From IMG/VR virus record IMGVR_UViG_3300032236_000891, positions 1 to 29,861 of that record: a stretch of DNA of 29,861 nt; one strand, written 5' to 3'. Below, piece by piece: positions 1 through 7,055 of this stretch. The stretch comes from a virus. Below the pieces are notes generated by a model. It was not told where the DNA came from. It worked only from the letters and a program-made list of their open reading frames with translations, and searched no databases. The translations under genes were made by a program, and so were the position numbers. Position 1 is the stretch's first letter. The number at the start of each line of letters is the position of its first letter.

Positions 1-1
1 A

Positions 2-400
2 TCTGGTAAAATTCCAAAGAATACACAATCAGCAATGAAAAATTCCGTAAAAGGAAGTTATGGTAAACGTATTGTTGGTCCTAAAGGACATTTACCTGAA
101 GAAGTTGTTGAAGAAGGTTGGGACGACATGGTCAAATCTGCACAAGAGAAAGTTAAATCTGGTCCTAAACCAAATGGTGGTTCTGGTAAAAAAGAAGGCT
201 CTGCATACGGTGGTTCTAAACAAAAAGAGAAACCAGAACAAGAAGTAAAAGAAGCCAAAGACCCAATGACTAGTGGTGGTGTTGGCGGTGAACCTAATTT
301 TGTAACCGACTCAGCCAAGCCAATGAAACATACCCAAGCAATTGCAAAGAAATCACTTGCTAAAATGAGAAGTGACATGATGGGCAAATCAGGTAAGTAA
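2..400 (+). CDS. C-terminal part of a charged low-complexity phage protein (5' truncated by window edge)
   Basis: The frame is open from base 2, with no stop before the first ATG at 35, so this is most likely the tail of a longer gene rather than a 121-aa protein. The visible part is rich in Lys, Gly, Ser and Glu, has no membrane segment, and ends in a short Met/Lys/Gly-rich tail resembling the end of the next protein (both finish with a Met-Gly-x-Ser-Gly-type stretch). It is followed after one base by the 617-aa gene, so the two are probably co-transcribed. Neighbours are virion-type genes. No specific family is recognised; a structural or scaffold role is inference from position only. Confidence 0.6.
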   Translation, partial: SGKIPKNTQSAMKNSVKGSYGKRIVGPKGHLPEEVVEEGWDDMVKSAQEKVKSGPKPNGGSGKKEGSAYGGSKQKEKPEQEVKEAKDPMTSGGVGGEPNFVTDSAKPMKHTQAIAKKSLAKMRSDMMGKSGK

Positions 401-401
401 T

Positions 402-2255
402 ATGTCTAAAAGATCCGATTTATTAAAATCAGTTATCAAACAGAACGCTTCTGAGAAGCCAACTTTTGGTACTGACCCACGGGATCCATGGTCTACCAAG
501 GCCAACATCTCTGAAGATGCTGTACTTAATACATTCTTAAAATCAAGAGGTATTAATCCAGAACATGTAACTAAGAACCAAAAGGTTGCTCATTCAAAGA
601 TGGGTGAGTTCCTTAAATGGAAAAGAGACCACATGTTTGACAAACCAGTATCAGAAGAAACTGATGAAAAAGATATGGTGTGTCTGGACATTCCATTATT
701 GATTCGTGTTTTGGAATTTACCCGTGAAGAAATGAAGACCGATATTGAACTTCACAATATGGTCGAACGTCTAATCAATATGCGCCACGATGTTCCATTA
801 GACATGTCCCATTATGACGAGATTACACAGAAGTTGGTTAAAGAAAATCATATCGCTATCGCCATGGGCAAGATGTTAGATGACGAAAGTGGTATGGTGT
901 TGACTCAGATAGAAGAACTAGAACGTGGTTGTGCCATGATTCGTTCTTATATTGGTAAAGACTATGAGAAACAATTACCAGCATGGGTTCAAGCCAAGAT
1001 TACTTTGGCCACAGACTACATGTCTACTGTTGGTAACTATCTTGTAAGTAAAAATGAGAATGTTAAAGAAGAAGTTAAATCTTTAGAAGAAAAAAATGTT
1101 CCAACTAGTCCTGAGAAATGGGCAAAAGCAAAATCAGCAGCCAAATCTAAATTTGCTGTTTATCCTTCAGCGTATGCTAATGGCTGGGCATCAAAGAAAT
1201 ACAAGTCTATGGGTGGCGGGTGGAAAGCAGAAGAAGTTGAACACATTGACGAAAGTGCCGAAGAAATTACGGCTCGTCATCAATACCACCACACACAAAT
1301 GATAGCCGCAATGAAATCTGGTGATAAAGCAAGTGAAAAACACCATTCAAATGAATTGAATAAAGCCAAACAAGATTGGGCTGTACACCACGCAAACCAA
1401 CCTAAAAAACAACCTGATGCAATTGCACAAGACTATGCAAACCGAGAAAAGATGTATGGTCCAGGAAAAGTTAGAGATTCTGTTGAAATTGAAAGTGATG
1501 TTATTTCTGAATTGAATGTGGTTCCGAATACTAAATTTTTAAGTAAAGTTGGTTCATTTGTACACAATAACAAAACTAGTTCAAAATCAAAAACTAGTTT
1601 GTCAACGATGCGAGATGCATTCAAAAATGACCAAAGCAAAGAACCAAACAAAACAGTTAGAAGTTCTGATGAACCAAATAATGTAATTTATAGAGCTGTC
1701 AGAGCTGAAGAAGTTGTTAATGAAGGTTCTGCTGCTCTCCGTTTAGCACAAGCACTCCGTAAAGAACGTGAAGCCAGAGAACTGAAAGACAAGTCCCGTG
1801 AAGCTGCAGAGAAGAATGAGAAGACCAAACAACCTACTCAACAACAAGAGAATACCATGGATTCTCTGGCTGCTACTGGTGCACCGAATGATTGTGCTAA
1901 CACACCAGATGATGTGGCACCAAAAGACAAGAACAAGAAATTGATTCAAATGTCTAAGTCTGCTCGTATCATTAAGTCCATCTATAATAGAAAAAATATG
2001 AAGGAAGAGACTTTCGATACAGAAAAGGAAGACAAATCAGTTGCCACTTATGGCAAGAAACCTAAGTTAACTGATAATGAGAAGAAACTTGATGCGACAA
2101 ATGGTAAATCATCGGCCGCAGCAATTATGACAGGTGGAACAACCTTGACTGGTACTCCACGTGACACGGTAGAAATTGATCCAATGATGAAACTCAAACC
2201 TGGATTAATGGGACAATCAGGTCAAGCAATTAAACCTAAAAATAATAACAGATAA
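402..2255 (+). CDS. Large modular hydrophilic protein, probable virion-associated or scaffold protein
   Basis: 617 aa, very hydrophilic, Lys/Glu rich, without signal peptide or membrane segment. The N-terminal third (about residues 1-215) looks like a folded, mostly helical domain. Residues about 235-280 carry a motif familiar from T4-like phages of marine and fresh water: a Ser-Pro-x-x-Trp-x-x-Ala-Lys start, a Tyr-Pro-Ser-Ala-Tyr-Ala-Asn-Gly core and a Gly-Gly-Gly-Trp end, directly followed by an acidic EEVEHIDE-type linker. A His-rich helical segment follows at about 290-330, then coiled-coil-like charged sequence to the end. The start follows an AGGTAA-like ribosome site. It lies upstream of a virion protein gene and a possible late promoter. 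Function unknown; a head or neck role is inference. Confidence 0.7.
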   Translation: MSKRSDLLKSVIKQNASEKPTFGTDPRDPWSTKANISEDAVLNTFLKSRGINPEHVTKNQKVAHSKMGEFLKWKRDHMFDKPVSEETDEKDMVCLDIPLLIRVLEFTREEMKTDIELHNMVERLINMRHDVPLDMSHYDEITQKLVKENHIAIAMGKMLDDESGMVLTQIEELERGCAMIRSYIGKDYEKQLPAWVQAKITLATDYMSTVGNYLVSKNENVKEEVKSLEEKNVPTSPEKWAKAKSAAKSKFAVYPSAYANGWASKKYKSMGGGWKAEEVEHIDESAEEITARHQYHHTQMIAAMKSGDKASEKHHSNELNKAKQDWAVHHANQPKKQPDAIAQDYANREKMYGPGKVRDSVEIESDVISELNVVPNTKFLSKVGSFVHNNKTSSKSKTSLSTMRDAFKNDQSKEPNKTVRSSDEPNNVIYRAVRAEEVVNEGSAALRLAQALRKEREARELKDKSREAAEKNEKTKQPTQQQENTMDSLAATGAPNDCANTPDDVAPKDKNKKLIQMSKSARIIKSIYNRKNMKEETFDTEKEDKSVATYGKKPKLTDNEKKLDATNGKSSAAAIMTGGTTLTGTPRDTVEIDPMMKLKPGLMGQSGQAIKPKNNNR

Positions 2256-2259
2256 ATAC
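2252..2259 (+). promoter_or_regulatory. Possible T4-type late promoter (ATAAATA)
   Basis: GATAAATAC overlaps the stop codon of the preceding gene and lies about 30 bp before the strong ribosome site of the Ig-domain virion gene. It matches seven of the eight bases of the T4 late promoter TATAAATA, which needs no -35 element. Position before a virion gene supports it. One seven-base match in AT-rich DNA is weak evidence on its own. Confidence 0.4.
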
Positions 2260-2290
2260 AAAGATAACCCTCGGTTAAAAGGAGAAAAAA

Positions 2291-3010
2291 ATGTCATCTT
2301 GGGGAAATAACGATAACGCAGCTAACGCACCATATTGGGCAGTTAGTTCAGCGATTGCAAAATCAGACGCATCACACGTTGTTGCTATGCCAACAGCAGC
2401 CAACGTTGCTGTTTTGTATGGTAACACTACACCTGATGCTTACATCACTGGTGAAACTATTGGTTTGTTTATGGTTGACCAAAACGAACAAGACGTACAG
2501 AAAACACTAGGAACTCCACCTGCACACAAAGGTTGGAATATTAAAACAACTGGTTCTGGTGGACGTGCTGGTCGTGTTCAATGGGAAACTTTGGTTGCAT
2601 TATCAACTGTCGATGATGATAATAGTGCTGATGATACTGTATTGCCAGATGCGATAATTACAATCACATCACAACCTGCATCAGTACAGACAGTCAGTTT
2701 CTCTAGTGCAGATACTCTGACTTACTCAGTAACAGCAGCAATTACATCTGGTGCAACTGGTGCTCCATTGTCATACCAGTGGCAAGTTAATAACAACACA
2801 GGCGGTACATGGGTTGATATTCCAGGCGGCACGAATGTAACAACTGGCCAACCTGGTCAGATGACCAAAACTGGTGCTACTACAGCAAACTTGGTTTTGG
2901 ATCCAACAGGTGCTTCGGCAAACAACTATGTGTTCCGTTGTAAAGTTTACAACTCTGATGCAGGTGCTACAGCTTACTCAGCTAACGGCCGTATCTTGAT
3001 TACTGCTTAA
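2291..3010 (+). CDS. Virion protein with C-terminal Ig-like domain
   Basis: 239 aa. Residues 1-105 form a small domain starting MSSWGN, with a Gly-rich GSGGRAGRVQWETLVAL segment; I recall similar small proteins encoded among structural genes of T4-like cyanophages. Residues about 118-239 look like an Ig-like beta-sandwich: Thr/Ser/Val-rich strands, a YQWQVN strand and a later FRCKVYN strand as in Ig domains of phage surface proteins. Such domains often decorate capsids or tails and may bind carbohydrate on the host surface. The start is fixed by AAAAGGAG six bases upstream. A hairpin terminator follows the stop, so it is the last gene of its transcript or nearly so. The exact virion location is unknown. 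Confidence 0.75.
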   Translation: MSSWGNNDNAANAPYWAVSSAIAKSDASHVVAMPTAANVAVLYGNTTPDAYITGETIGLFMVDQNEQDVQKTLGTPPAHKGWNIKTTGSGGRAGRVQWETLVALSTVDDDNSADDTVLPDAIITITSQPASVQTVSFSSADTLTYSVTAAITSGATGAPLSYQWQVNNNTGGTWVDIPGGTNVTTGQPGQMTKTGATTANLVLDPTGASANNYVFRCKVYNSDAGATAYSANGRILITA

Positions 3011-3015
3011 TTAAC

Positions 3016-3036
3016 AGGGGGTTAATCACCCCCTTT
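3016..3036 (+). terminator. Hairpin terminator after the Ig-domain gene
   Basis: GGGGG (3017-3021) and CCCCC (3029-3033) form a perfect stem, extended by A3016-T3034, with a 7-base loop and a short T-run after it. It sits seven bases after the stop codon. The T-run is only three bases, so termination may be partial and allow read-through into the next gene. Confidence 0.65.
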
Positions 3037-3040
3037 CAAT

Positions 3041-3427
3041 ATGTTTGATGATTTAAATGATGACAATTTTTTGATGTATGCTATAAAATGCTATACTTCA
3101 CCTCATTGTATACAATCTGAATTTGACGGAGATATCAAAAGGACAAAATACCTGAAAAGGTTATTTCGTAGATACAAGATAACTAAATCCGTCAAAGAAA
3201 GATTAATTTTAAATCATATCATACTATTGAACAATGTTTTTGGTCCAGTTGCAACTGCAAGAATATTGTTCTATAGGATAGATGAACGTGATTATGATAT
3301 ACTGAAATCTTTTCTTGCTTATCTTAATATTATGCCAGATGTGATTTATGGAATCAGAGGAAAGAATATCTACACTCAAGACATTCCATTAGAACAAAAC
3401 ATACTAGAAATACTAAGAGCAATATGA
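3041..3427 (+). CDS. Conserved T4-type phage protein of unknown function
   Basis: 128 aa, mixed helical, basic in the middle (a KRLFRRYK stretch near residues 46-53) and hydrophobic afterwards (LNHIILLNNVFGPVATARILFYRI). I recall small proteins of this pattern in many T4-like phages, annotated as a DUF7207-type family; this was not checked. There is no obvious Shine-Dalgarno before the ATG, which lies just after the terminator hairpin, so translation may be weak or the transcript may start upstream. Its stop overlaps the next start in an ATGA. Function unknown. Confidence 0.65.
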   Translation: MFDDLNDDNFLMYAIKCYTSPHCIQSEFDGDIKRTKYLKRLFRRYKITKSVKERLILNHIILLNNVFGPVATARILFYRIDERDYDILKSFLAYLNIMPDVIYGIRGKNIYTQDIPLEQNILEILRAI

Positions 3428-4416
3428 AATCATTTAAAGAATTTTTAGGTCCAGAAGCTACCAAGCAACAAGACGATGATGAGATTGCTCGTCAAAAAAA
3501 ACATCTAGGTGATAAAGCCAAAGAATACTATGACCAAGGTGCTCGTGAAGGCGGCCATGGTGCTGCGATTGCTAAAGGTATCACATTTGACTTAGCCAAA
3601 AAGAATATAAAAGAAGCTCACGGTCCTTGGGGCAAAATGACACAAGATAAGTTGGATAAAATTACAAAATCCAAAAAACGTGAAGAAAAAGAAAAAGGTT
3701 TAATGAGAAAACCTGGTTCATCAATGTCAAAAAACACCATGAATTATATTGATAAAGTAGATAAACTTTCTGAAGAAAGTGATGAATCTATTGAAGAAGA
3801 TTTACGTAAATGGTTCAAACAAAAGTGGGTTCGTATGGACACCAAAGGTAACATCAAAGGCCATTGCGCAAGGGATCCAGGTGAAGGCAAACCAAAGTGT
3901 CTACCACAAGCAAGAGCACAAGCTCTAGGTAAAGAAGGTCGTGCTGCAGCTGCTCAAAGAAAACGCAGAGAAGATCCAAATCCAGACCGCCACGGTGCAC
4001 CAATCAATGTAAGAACAGAAAGTGCAGCTGCTGCAATAGCCGCAGCAACAGCAATTGCAAAGAAAAAATCTGGTAATTATGACTCAGATGGATTCAGAAA
4101 AACTCCATATAAAAATCCAGATAGTCCTATGAGAAAGAGTAATGCTCAAAGGAAAAAGGAAATGGATGAAGCCTGTTGGACAGGATATACAGCCAAAGGC
4201 ATGAAGAAAAAAGGTAGCCGCATGGTACCAAACTGTGTACCAGAAGAAGTCTTTAAAGAGGATGGAGAAGGCGGTGGTGGTTTTGCACCAGCAGCAACTA
4301 ATGTTGTAGGTGGTGGTGCAATTGCTGGTTCAGGCGGCGCAGGTGGTGAACCTGGAGTATCAAAGAAAAGAAATCCAGTAATGTCATTCTTCAAGCGTAA
4401 GAAACCAAAGATGTAA
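3424..4416 (+). CDS. Multi-module Lys/Gly-rich phage protein with Cys-containing motifs
   Basis: 330 aa, basic and low in hydrophobic residues. It reads as a string of short modules. Residues about 1-65 are charged helix. About 125-200 is a module opening with DLRKWFKQKWVRMD, with Cys in HCARDPGEGKPKCLP and ending RRKRREDPNPDRHGAPINV-like; I recall this in T4-like phages and large eukaryotic viruses under a DUF6321-type name (unchecked). About residues 246-273 is a second module, ACWTGYTAKGMKKKG then MVPNCVP, common in aquatic T4-like phages. A Gly-rich linker and basic tail follow. It starts in the stop of the upstream gene (ATGA), so translation is coupled. The modules may bind metal or nucleic acid, but this is unproven. 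Confidence 0.65.
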   Translation: MKSFKEFLGPEATKQQDDDEIARQKKHLGDKAKEYYDQGAREGGHGAAIAKGITFDLAKKNIKEAHGPWGKMTQDKLDKITKSKKREEKEKGLMRKPGSSMSKNTMNYIDKVDKLSEESDESIEEDLRKWFKQKWVRMDTKGNIKGHCARDPGEGKPKCLPQARAQALGKEGRAAAAQRKRREDPNPDRHGAPINVRTESAAAAIAAATAIAKKKSGNYDSDGFRKTPYKNPDSPMRKSNAQRKKEMDEACWTGYTAKGMKKKGSRMVPNCVPEEVFKEDGEGGGGFAPAATNVVGGGAIAGSGGAGGEPGVSKKRNPVMSFFKRKKPKM

Positions 4417-4417
4417 A

Positions 4418-4846
4418 ATGTGGATTTTAAAATTTCTACCTGACTGGATATTTTATGCGATTTTTGTTGTTGGGTTAATTGGATTCGCAGCAACATATCT
4501 TTTTAAATATATCCCAATACCTTTCATTTACATGTATCGTAAACCGATACAGATTGGTTCAGTATTGGCTATTGTATTTGGTACATTCATGTCTGGTGCC
4601 ATTTATGATAACGAAGCTTGGTTAGAACGTGTTAAAGAAATGGAAGCTAAAGTTGCCAAAGCTGAAGTCGAATCTAAAGAAGCCAATTCTAAAATAGAAT
4701 CTAAAGTAGAAACTGCTAAACAGAAGATTGTACAGAAACAAGTGGTGGTCAAACAATATATTGACCGTGAAGTTGTTAAATATGATAACAGTTGTGTCAT
4801 ACCAAAAGAATTCGTTGAAGTACATAATAAGGCAGCGATAAAATGA
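4418..4846 (+). CDS. Probable inner-membrane spanin (i-spanin) with two membrane segments
   Basis: 142 aa. Two hydrophobic segments (about residues 7-30 and 44-62) are followed by a long Lys/Glu/Ala coiled coil (about 70-125) and a short C-terminal end with one Cys. That is the architecture of Rz-type i-spanins, which reach across the periplasm to contact the outer-membrane partner during lysis, although classical Rz has a single N-terminal membrane segment. The next gene is a lipoprotein overlapping by four bases and the one after is an endolysin, which strongly supports the role. Coupled Rz/Rz1-like order is conserved in Gram-negative phages. The main alternative is another membrane-anchored coiled-coil protein. 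Confidence 0.7.
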   Translation: MWILKFLPDWIFYAIFVVGLIGFAATYLFKYIPIPFIYMYRKPIQIGSVLAIVFGTFMSGAIYDNEAWLERVKEMEAKVAKAEVESKEANSKIESKVETAKQKIVQKQVVVKQYIDREVVKYDNSCVIPKEFVEVHNKAAIK

Positions 4847-5100
4847 AATACTTAATTCTGGTATTAATGTTGGCTGGATGTTCCACGACTGTTCCAGTCA
4901 CGGCTAAATTTCCTGAACCACCTAAATACTCATTACAGACTTGTCCACAGTTACAGACATTAAAGGACGGGTCAAAGTTAAGTGAGGTTGCTACGACAGT
5001 AACAATAAATTATTCTACATATTATGAATGTGCTGTGAAAAATGATGCATGGATTGAATGGTATCAAATACAAAAACACATTTTTGAAAGTGTAAAATGA
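4843..5100 (+). CDS. Probable outer-membrane lipoprotein spanin (o-spanin)
   Basis: 85 aa. The N-terminus is a lipoprotein signal: MK, then a hydrophobic stretch ending in lipobox LAGC with the lipidated Cys at residue 13. The mature part is short, begins Ser-Thr-Thr-Val-Pro, and has two further Cys. Rz1-type o-spanins are short lipoproteins encoded beside or inside the i-spanin gene; here the start overlaps the i-spanin stop (ATGA). During lysis the two would fuse inner and outer membranes after the endolysin degrades peptidoglycan. The overlap with the endolysin start downstream makes this a tight lysis operon. Confidence 0.75.
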   Translation: MKYLILVLMLAGCSTTVPVTAKFPEPPKYSLQTCPQLQTLKDGSKLSEVATTVTINYSTYYECAVKNDAWIEWYQIQKHIFESVK

Positions 5101-5723
5101 TGGAATTAACTAAAGACCAATTAAAACAATTACTGCCAAAGAATCCATATATTGACTATTGGCACCATGCCTTGTCTCAATTGTTACCGGATTATGAAAT
5201 CAATACGCCACAACGTATTGCTGCTTTCATGGCACAATGTGCTCACGAATCTGGTGGATTTACAGCACTCAAAGAAAATTTAAATTATAAACCAGCAACT
5301 TTACGTAAGTTGTTCTCTAAGTATTTCCCAACTGACGCTTTGGCGGAAGAGTATTGTGCCAAACCAAACAAACAGGAAGCGATTGCCAGTAGAATCTATG
5401 CTAATCGTATGGGTAACGGAGATGAAGCGTCTGGTGATGGTTACAAGTACTGTGGTCGTGGCCTCATTCAGTTGACCGGTAAATCAAACTATGTTGCTTT
5501 TGCTGATTCATTAGAAATTACACCAGAAGAAGCATCTGAGTATCTTGCAACTTTTGAAGGCGCAGCACAATCTGCATGTTGGTTCTGGGAATCAAACAAG
5601 TTGAATCAATGGGCTGACAAAGGTGACATTCTCACCTTAACAAAACGAATCAATGGTGGTACCATTGGTCTTGAAGACCGTATCAAACATTACGAACATG
5701 CACTTCATGTTTTAGGAGTTTAA
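5097..5723 (+). CDS. Endolysin, glycoside hydrolase family 19 (chitinase-like lysozyme)
   Basis: 208 aa, a single catalytic domain of usual size for phage GH19 endolysins, with no signal peptide or cell-wall binding domain. The catalytic signature AHESGGF is at residues 49-55 with Glu51 the likely general acid. GRGLIQLTG at 120-128 is the typical substrate-cleft motif, followed by SNY. GH19 endolysins cleave the glycan strand of peptidoglycan. Without a signal sequence it must be released by a holin, which should be among the following small membrane proteins. Two ATGs are adjacent (5097 and 5100); the first overlaps the o-spanin stop. Confidence 0.92.
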   Translation: MMELTKDQLKQLLPKNPYIDYWHHALSQLLPDYEINTPQRIAAFMAQCAHESGGFTALKENLNYKPATLRKLFSKYFPTDALAEEYCAKPNKQEAIASRIYANRMGNGDEASGDGYKYCGRGLIQLTGKSNYVAFADSLEITPEEASEYLATFEGAAQSACWFWESNKLNQWADKGDILTLTKRINGGTIGLEDRIKHYEHALHVLGV

Positions 5724-5724
5724 T

Positions 5725-6018
5725 ATGTCTACACACAATGATGTAAAATTAGTAAGATGGTTATTTTTACTATTACTGCTGCCACTATCATTAGCAATAT
5801 TCAGCGGAGATAGATTTCGTTATCCATGCCAAGACCCCGATAATTGGGACAAAGATTTTTGTAAAGTACCAAAGTGTGATGTAACAAGAACATGTCCAGA
5901 ACACATATTTAAAGGTCAAAGGGATCCAAGACTTGGACCTCCAAAACCAGATTCGTCAGTAGCAGCAACGCCTGCACAATGTACAACACCAACTCAAGGA
6001 GCAAATTGTGGAAAATAA
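5725..6018 (+). CDS. Small membrane-anchored Cys-rich protein next to the endolysin
   Basis: 97 aa. One N-terminal hydrophobic segment (about residues 9-27) is followed by a Pro- and Cys-rich exported-type region with a DRFRYPCQDP motif and seven Cys in all. I recall similar proteins in lysis regions of aquatic T4-like phages, without known function. The start follows the endolysin stop by one base. Disulphides would fit a periplasmic location. It could take part in lysis control, for example as an antiholin or holin partner, but the sequence does not show this. Confidence 0.65.
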   Translation: MSTHNDVKLVRWLFLLLLLPLSLAIFSGDRFRYPCQDPDNWDKDFCKVPKCDVTRTCPEHIFKGQRDPRLGPPKPDSSVAATPAQCTTPTQGANCGK

Positions 6019-6457
6019 TATAATGTATACAGAAGAGCAGTTAATGGCTCGTTTAAAATTCTTTATTGGTATTTGTTTATCATTAACATTGTTTGGTATT
6101 GTTTTTGTTGTGTTGTATTCACTAATCTTTGTGACACAACCATTAAATGCAATTTCACCAATCGACCAAAAATTCTTTGAACTGATTATTCCAATTGCAA
6201 CATTTTTGACTGGTACCTTATCTGGTATCATGTTGGCTGGTAATGATAAAGATTTAAGAGCAAAGGCCTTAGATGCAGCAAACAAACCAACACCAGTTTC
6301 ACCAGCACCAACCAATGCACCAAGCTTGTCAACAACACCTAGCGTATCTGTGCCAGCACCAGTCACAGTCAGTCAAAGTGTTAGTTCAGCACCAGCACCA
6401 GTTGCTGGTTTTGGTGGCAAGTTAGCACCACCACCTGCACCTCAACCAGAAATTTAA
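6008..6457 (+). CDS. Two-segment membrane protein with Pro/Ala-rich tail, holin candidate
   Basis: 149 aa with a GTG start. AGGAG at 5997-6001 sits six bases before the GTG, whereas the ATG at 6023 has no ribosome site, so the GTG is preferred and overlaps the previous gene by 11 bases. Two membrane segments (about residues 15-42 and 57-76) are followed by a short charged patch and a long Ala/Pro/Thr/Val tail (about 92-149). Two short membrane helices beside an endolysin fit a holin, but the long low-complexity tail is unusual. It might instead be a membrane-anchored accessory protein. Confidence 0.65.
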   Translation: MENNIMYTEEQLMARLKFFIGICLSLTLFGIVFVVLYSLIFVTQPLNAISPIDQKFFELIIPIATFLTGTLSGIMLAGNDKDLRAKALDAANKPTPVSPAPTNAPSLSTTPSVSVPAPVTVSQSVSSAPAPVAGFGGKLAPPPAPQPEI

Positions 6458-6469
6458 TAAGGAAACAAA

Positions 6470-6700
6470 ATGAAATTTTTAAAACAAGTATTTTGGGCAT
6501 CATGTGTTTTTGTTGGTATTTCTTTCCTTTCATGGAATACTCCAGCATTTGCTGCTGAAGAAAAACAAGTCTGCCATGACCGTGTTGGTAAAGATGGTAA
6601 ACCAGTTATGGATAAAAAGACTGGTAAGCCAACACAAGATTGCAAGACAATCAAGGTTCATAAGAAACTAGAAGGCACAGAAGTACCTGTGAAAAAATAA
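6470..6700 (+). CDS. Small exported protein with signal peptide
   Basis: 76 aa. Residues 1-29 form a classical signal peptide: a Lys-containing start, a hydrophobic core and a likely cleavage site after the Ala-Phe-Ala motif. The mature part is about 47 aa, very basic, with two Cys that could form one disulphide, and a repeated Gly-Lys-x-x-x-Asp/Lys pattern (GKDGKPVMDKKTGKP). AAGGAAA precedes the ATG. It should act in the periplasm of a Gram-negative cell. No family is recognised; its place in the lysis region may be meaningful or only late co-expression. Confidence 0.65.
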   Translation: MKFLKQVFWASCVFVGISFLSWNTPAFAAEEKQVCHDRVGKDGKPVMDKKTGKPTQDCKTIKVHKKLEGTEVPVKK

Positions 6701-7006
6701 ATGGCAACAACAGTAGAACGGATTGGCATTGTTGAAACTAAGGTAGAGAACCTTAGTGAGAAACTCGATGATTTAAAGGTCGATGTAAGAGACATGCATG
6801 ATTGTCTGGATAAAACCAGAGATAGTCTGGTTGAAAAACTGGATGAAATGTATGATGCTTCATGCACTCAACATGCCGAACTTGCCAAAAAGATAAGTGG
6901 CTTGGAAAAAGCCCGTGAGAAAACCATATGGATGGTCTCTGGTGGTATAGCATTTGCCGGAATATTTTCTGGTCACATGGATAAGATACTCGCCTTTTTG
7001 CATTAA
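6701..7006 (+). CDS. Coiled-coil protein with C-terminal membrane anchor, XhlA-like; holin or lysis accessory candidate
   Basis: 101 aa. Residues about 5-75 form heptad-like coiled coil and about 78-95 a single hydrophobic segment near the C-terminus. This is the layout of the XhlA family, whose founding member acts with a holin in phage-type lysis of Bacillus. Start and stop abut the previous gene directly. A minimal -10 and the primase gene follow, so this is probably the end of the lysis transcript. The XhlA link is by architecture only. Confidence 0.6.
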   Translation: MATTVERIGIVETKVENLSEKLDDLKVDVRDMHDCLDKTRDSLVEKLDEMYDASCTQHAELAKKISGLEKAREKTIWMVSGGIAFAGIFSGHMDKILAFLH

Positions 7007-7012
7007 TTGTTG

Positions 7013-7041
7013 TATAATAGAGTTTCTTGTAAACTTTACAA
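7013..7041 (+). promoter_or_regulatory. TATAAT box and 15-bp palindrome upstream of the primase
   Basis: TATAAT at 7013-7018 is followed by a perfect palindrome, TTGTAAA-C-TTTACAA, at 7027-7041, just before the primase start at 7051. No good -35 hexamer is seen at 16-18 bp. The palindrome would lie at or just after the transcription start, a usual operator position, or form a hairpin in the leader. Confidence 0.45.
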
Positions 7042-7042
7042 C

Positions 7043-7055
7043 AACTTGTTATGTC
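7043..7055 (+). promoter_or_regulatory. Possible RegA-type translational operator at the primase start
   Basis: The start codon lies in AACTTGTTATG with no Shine-Dalgarno. TTGTTATG matches the core of the in vitro selected binding sequence I recall for the T4 translational repressor RegA. The RNase H gene start at 12729 has the same TTGTTATG. A regA gene is not in this window, so this is a hypothesis. Confidence 0.35.
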
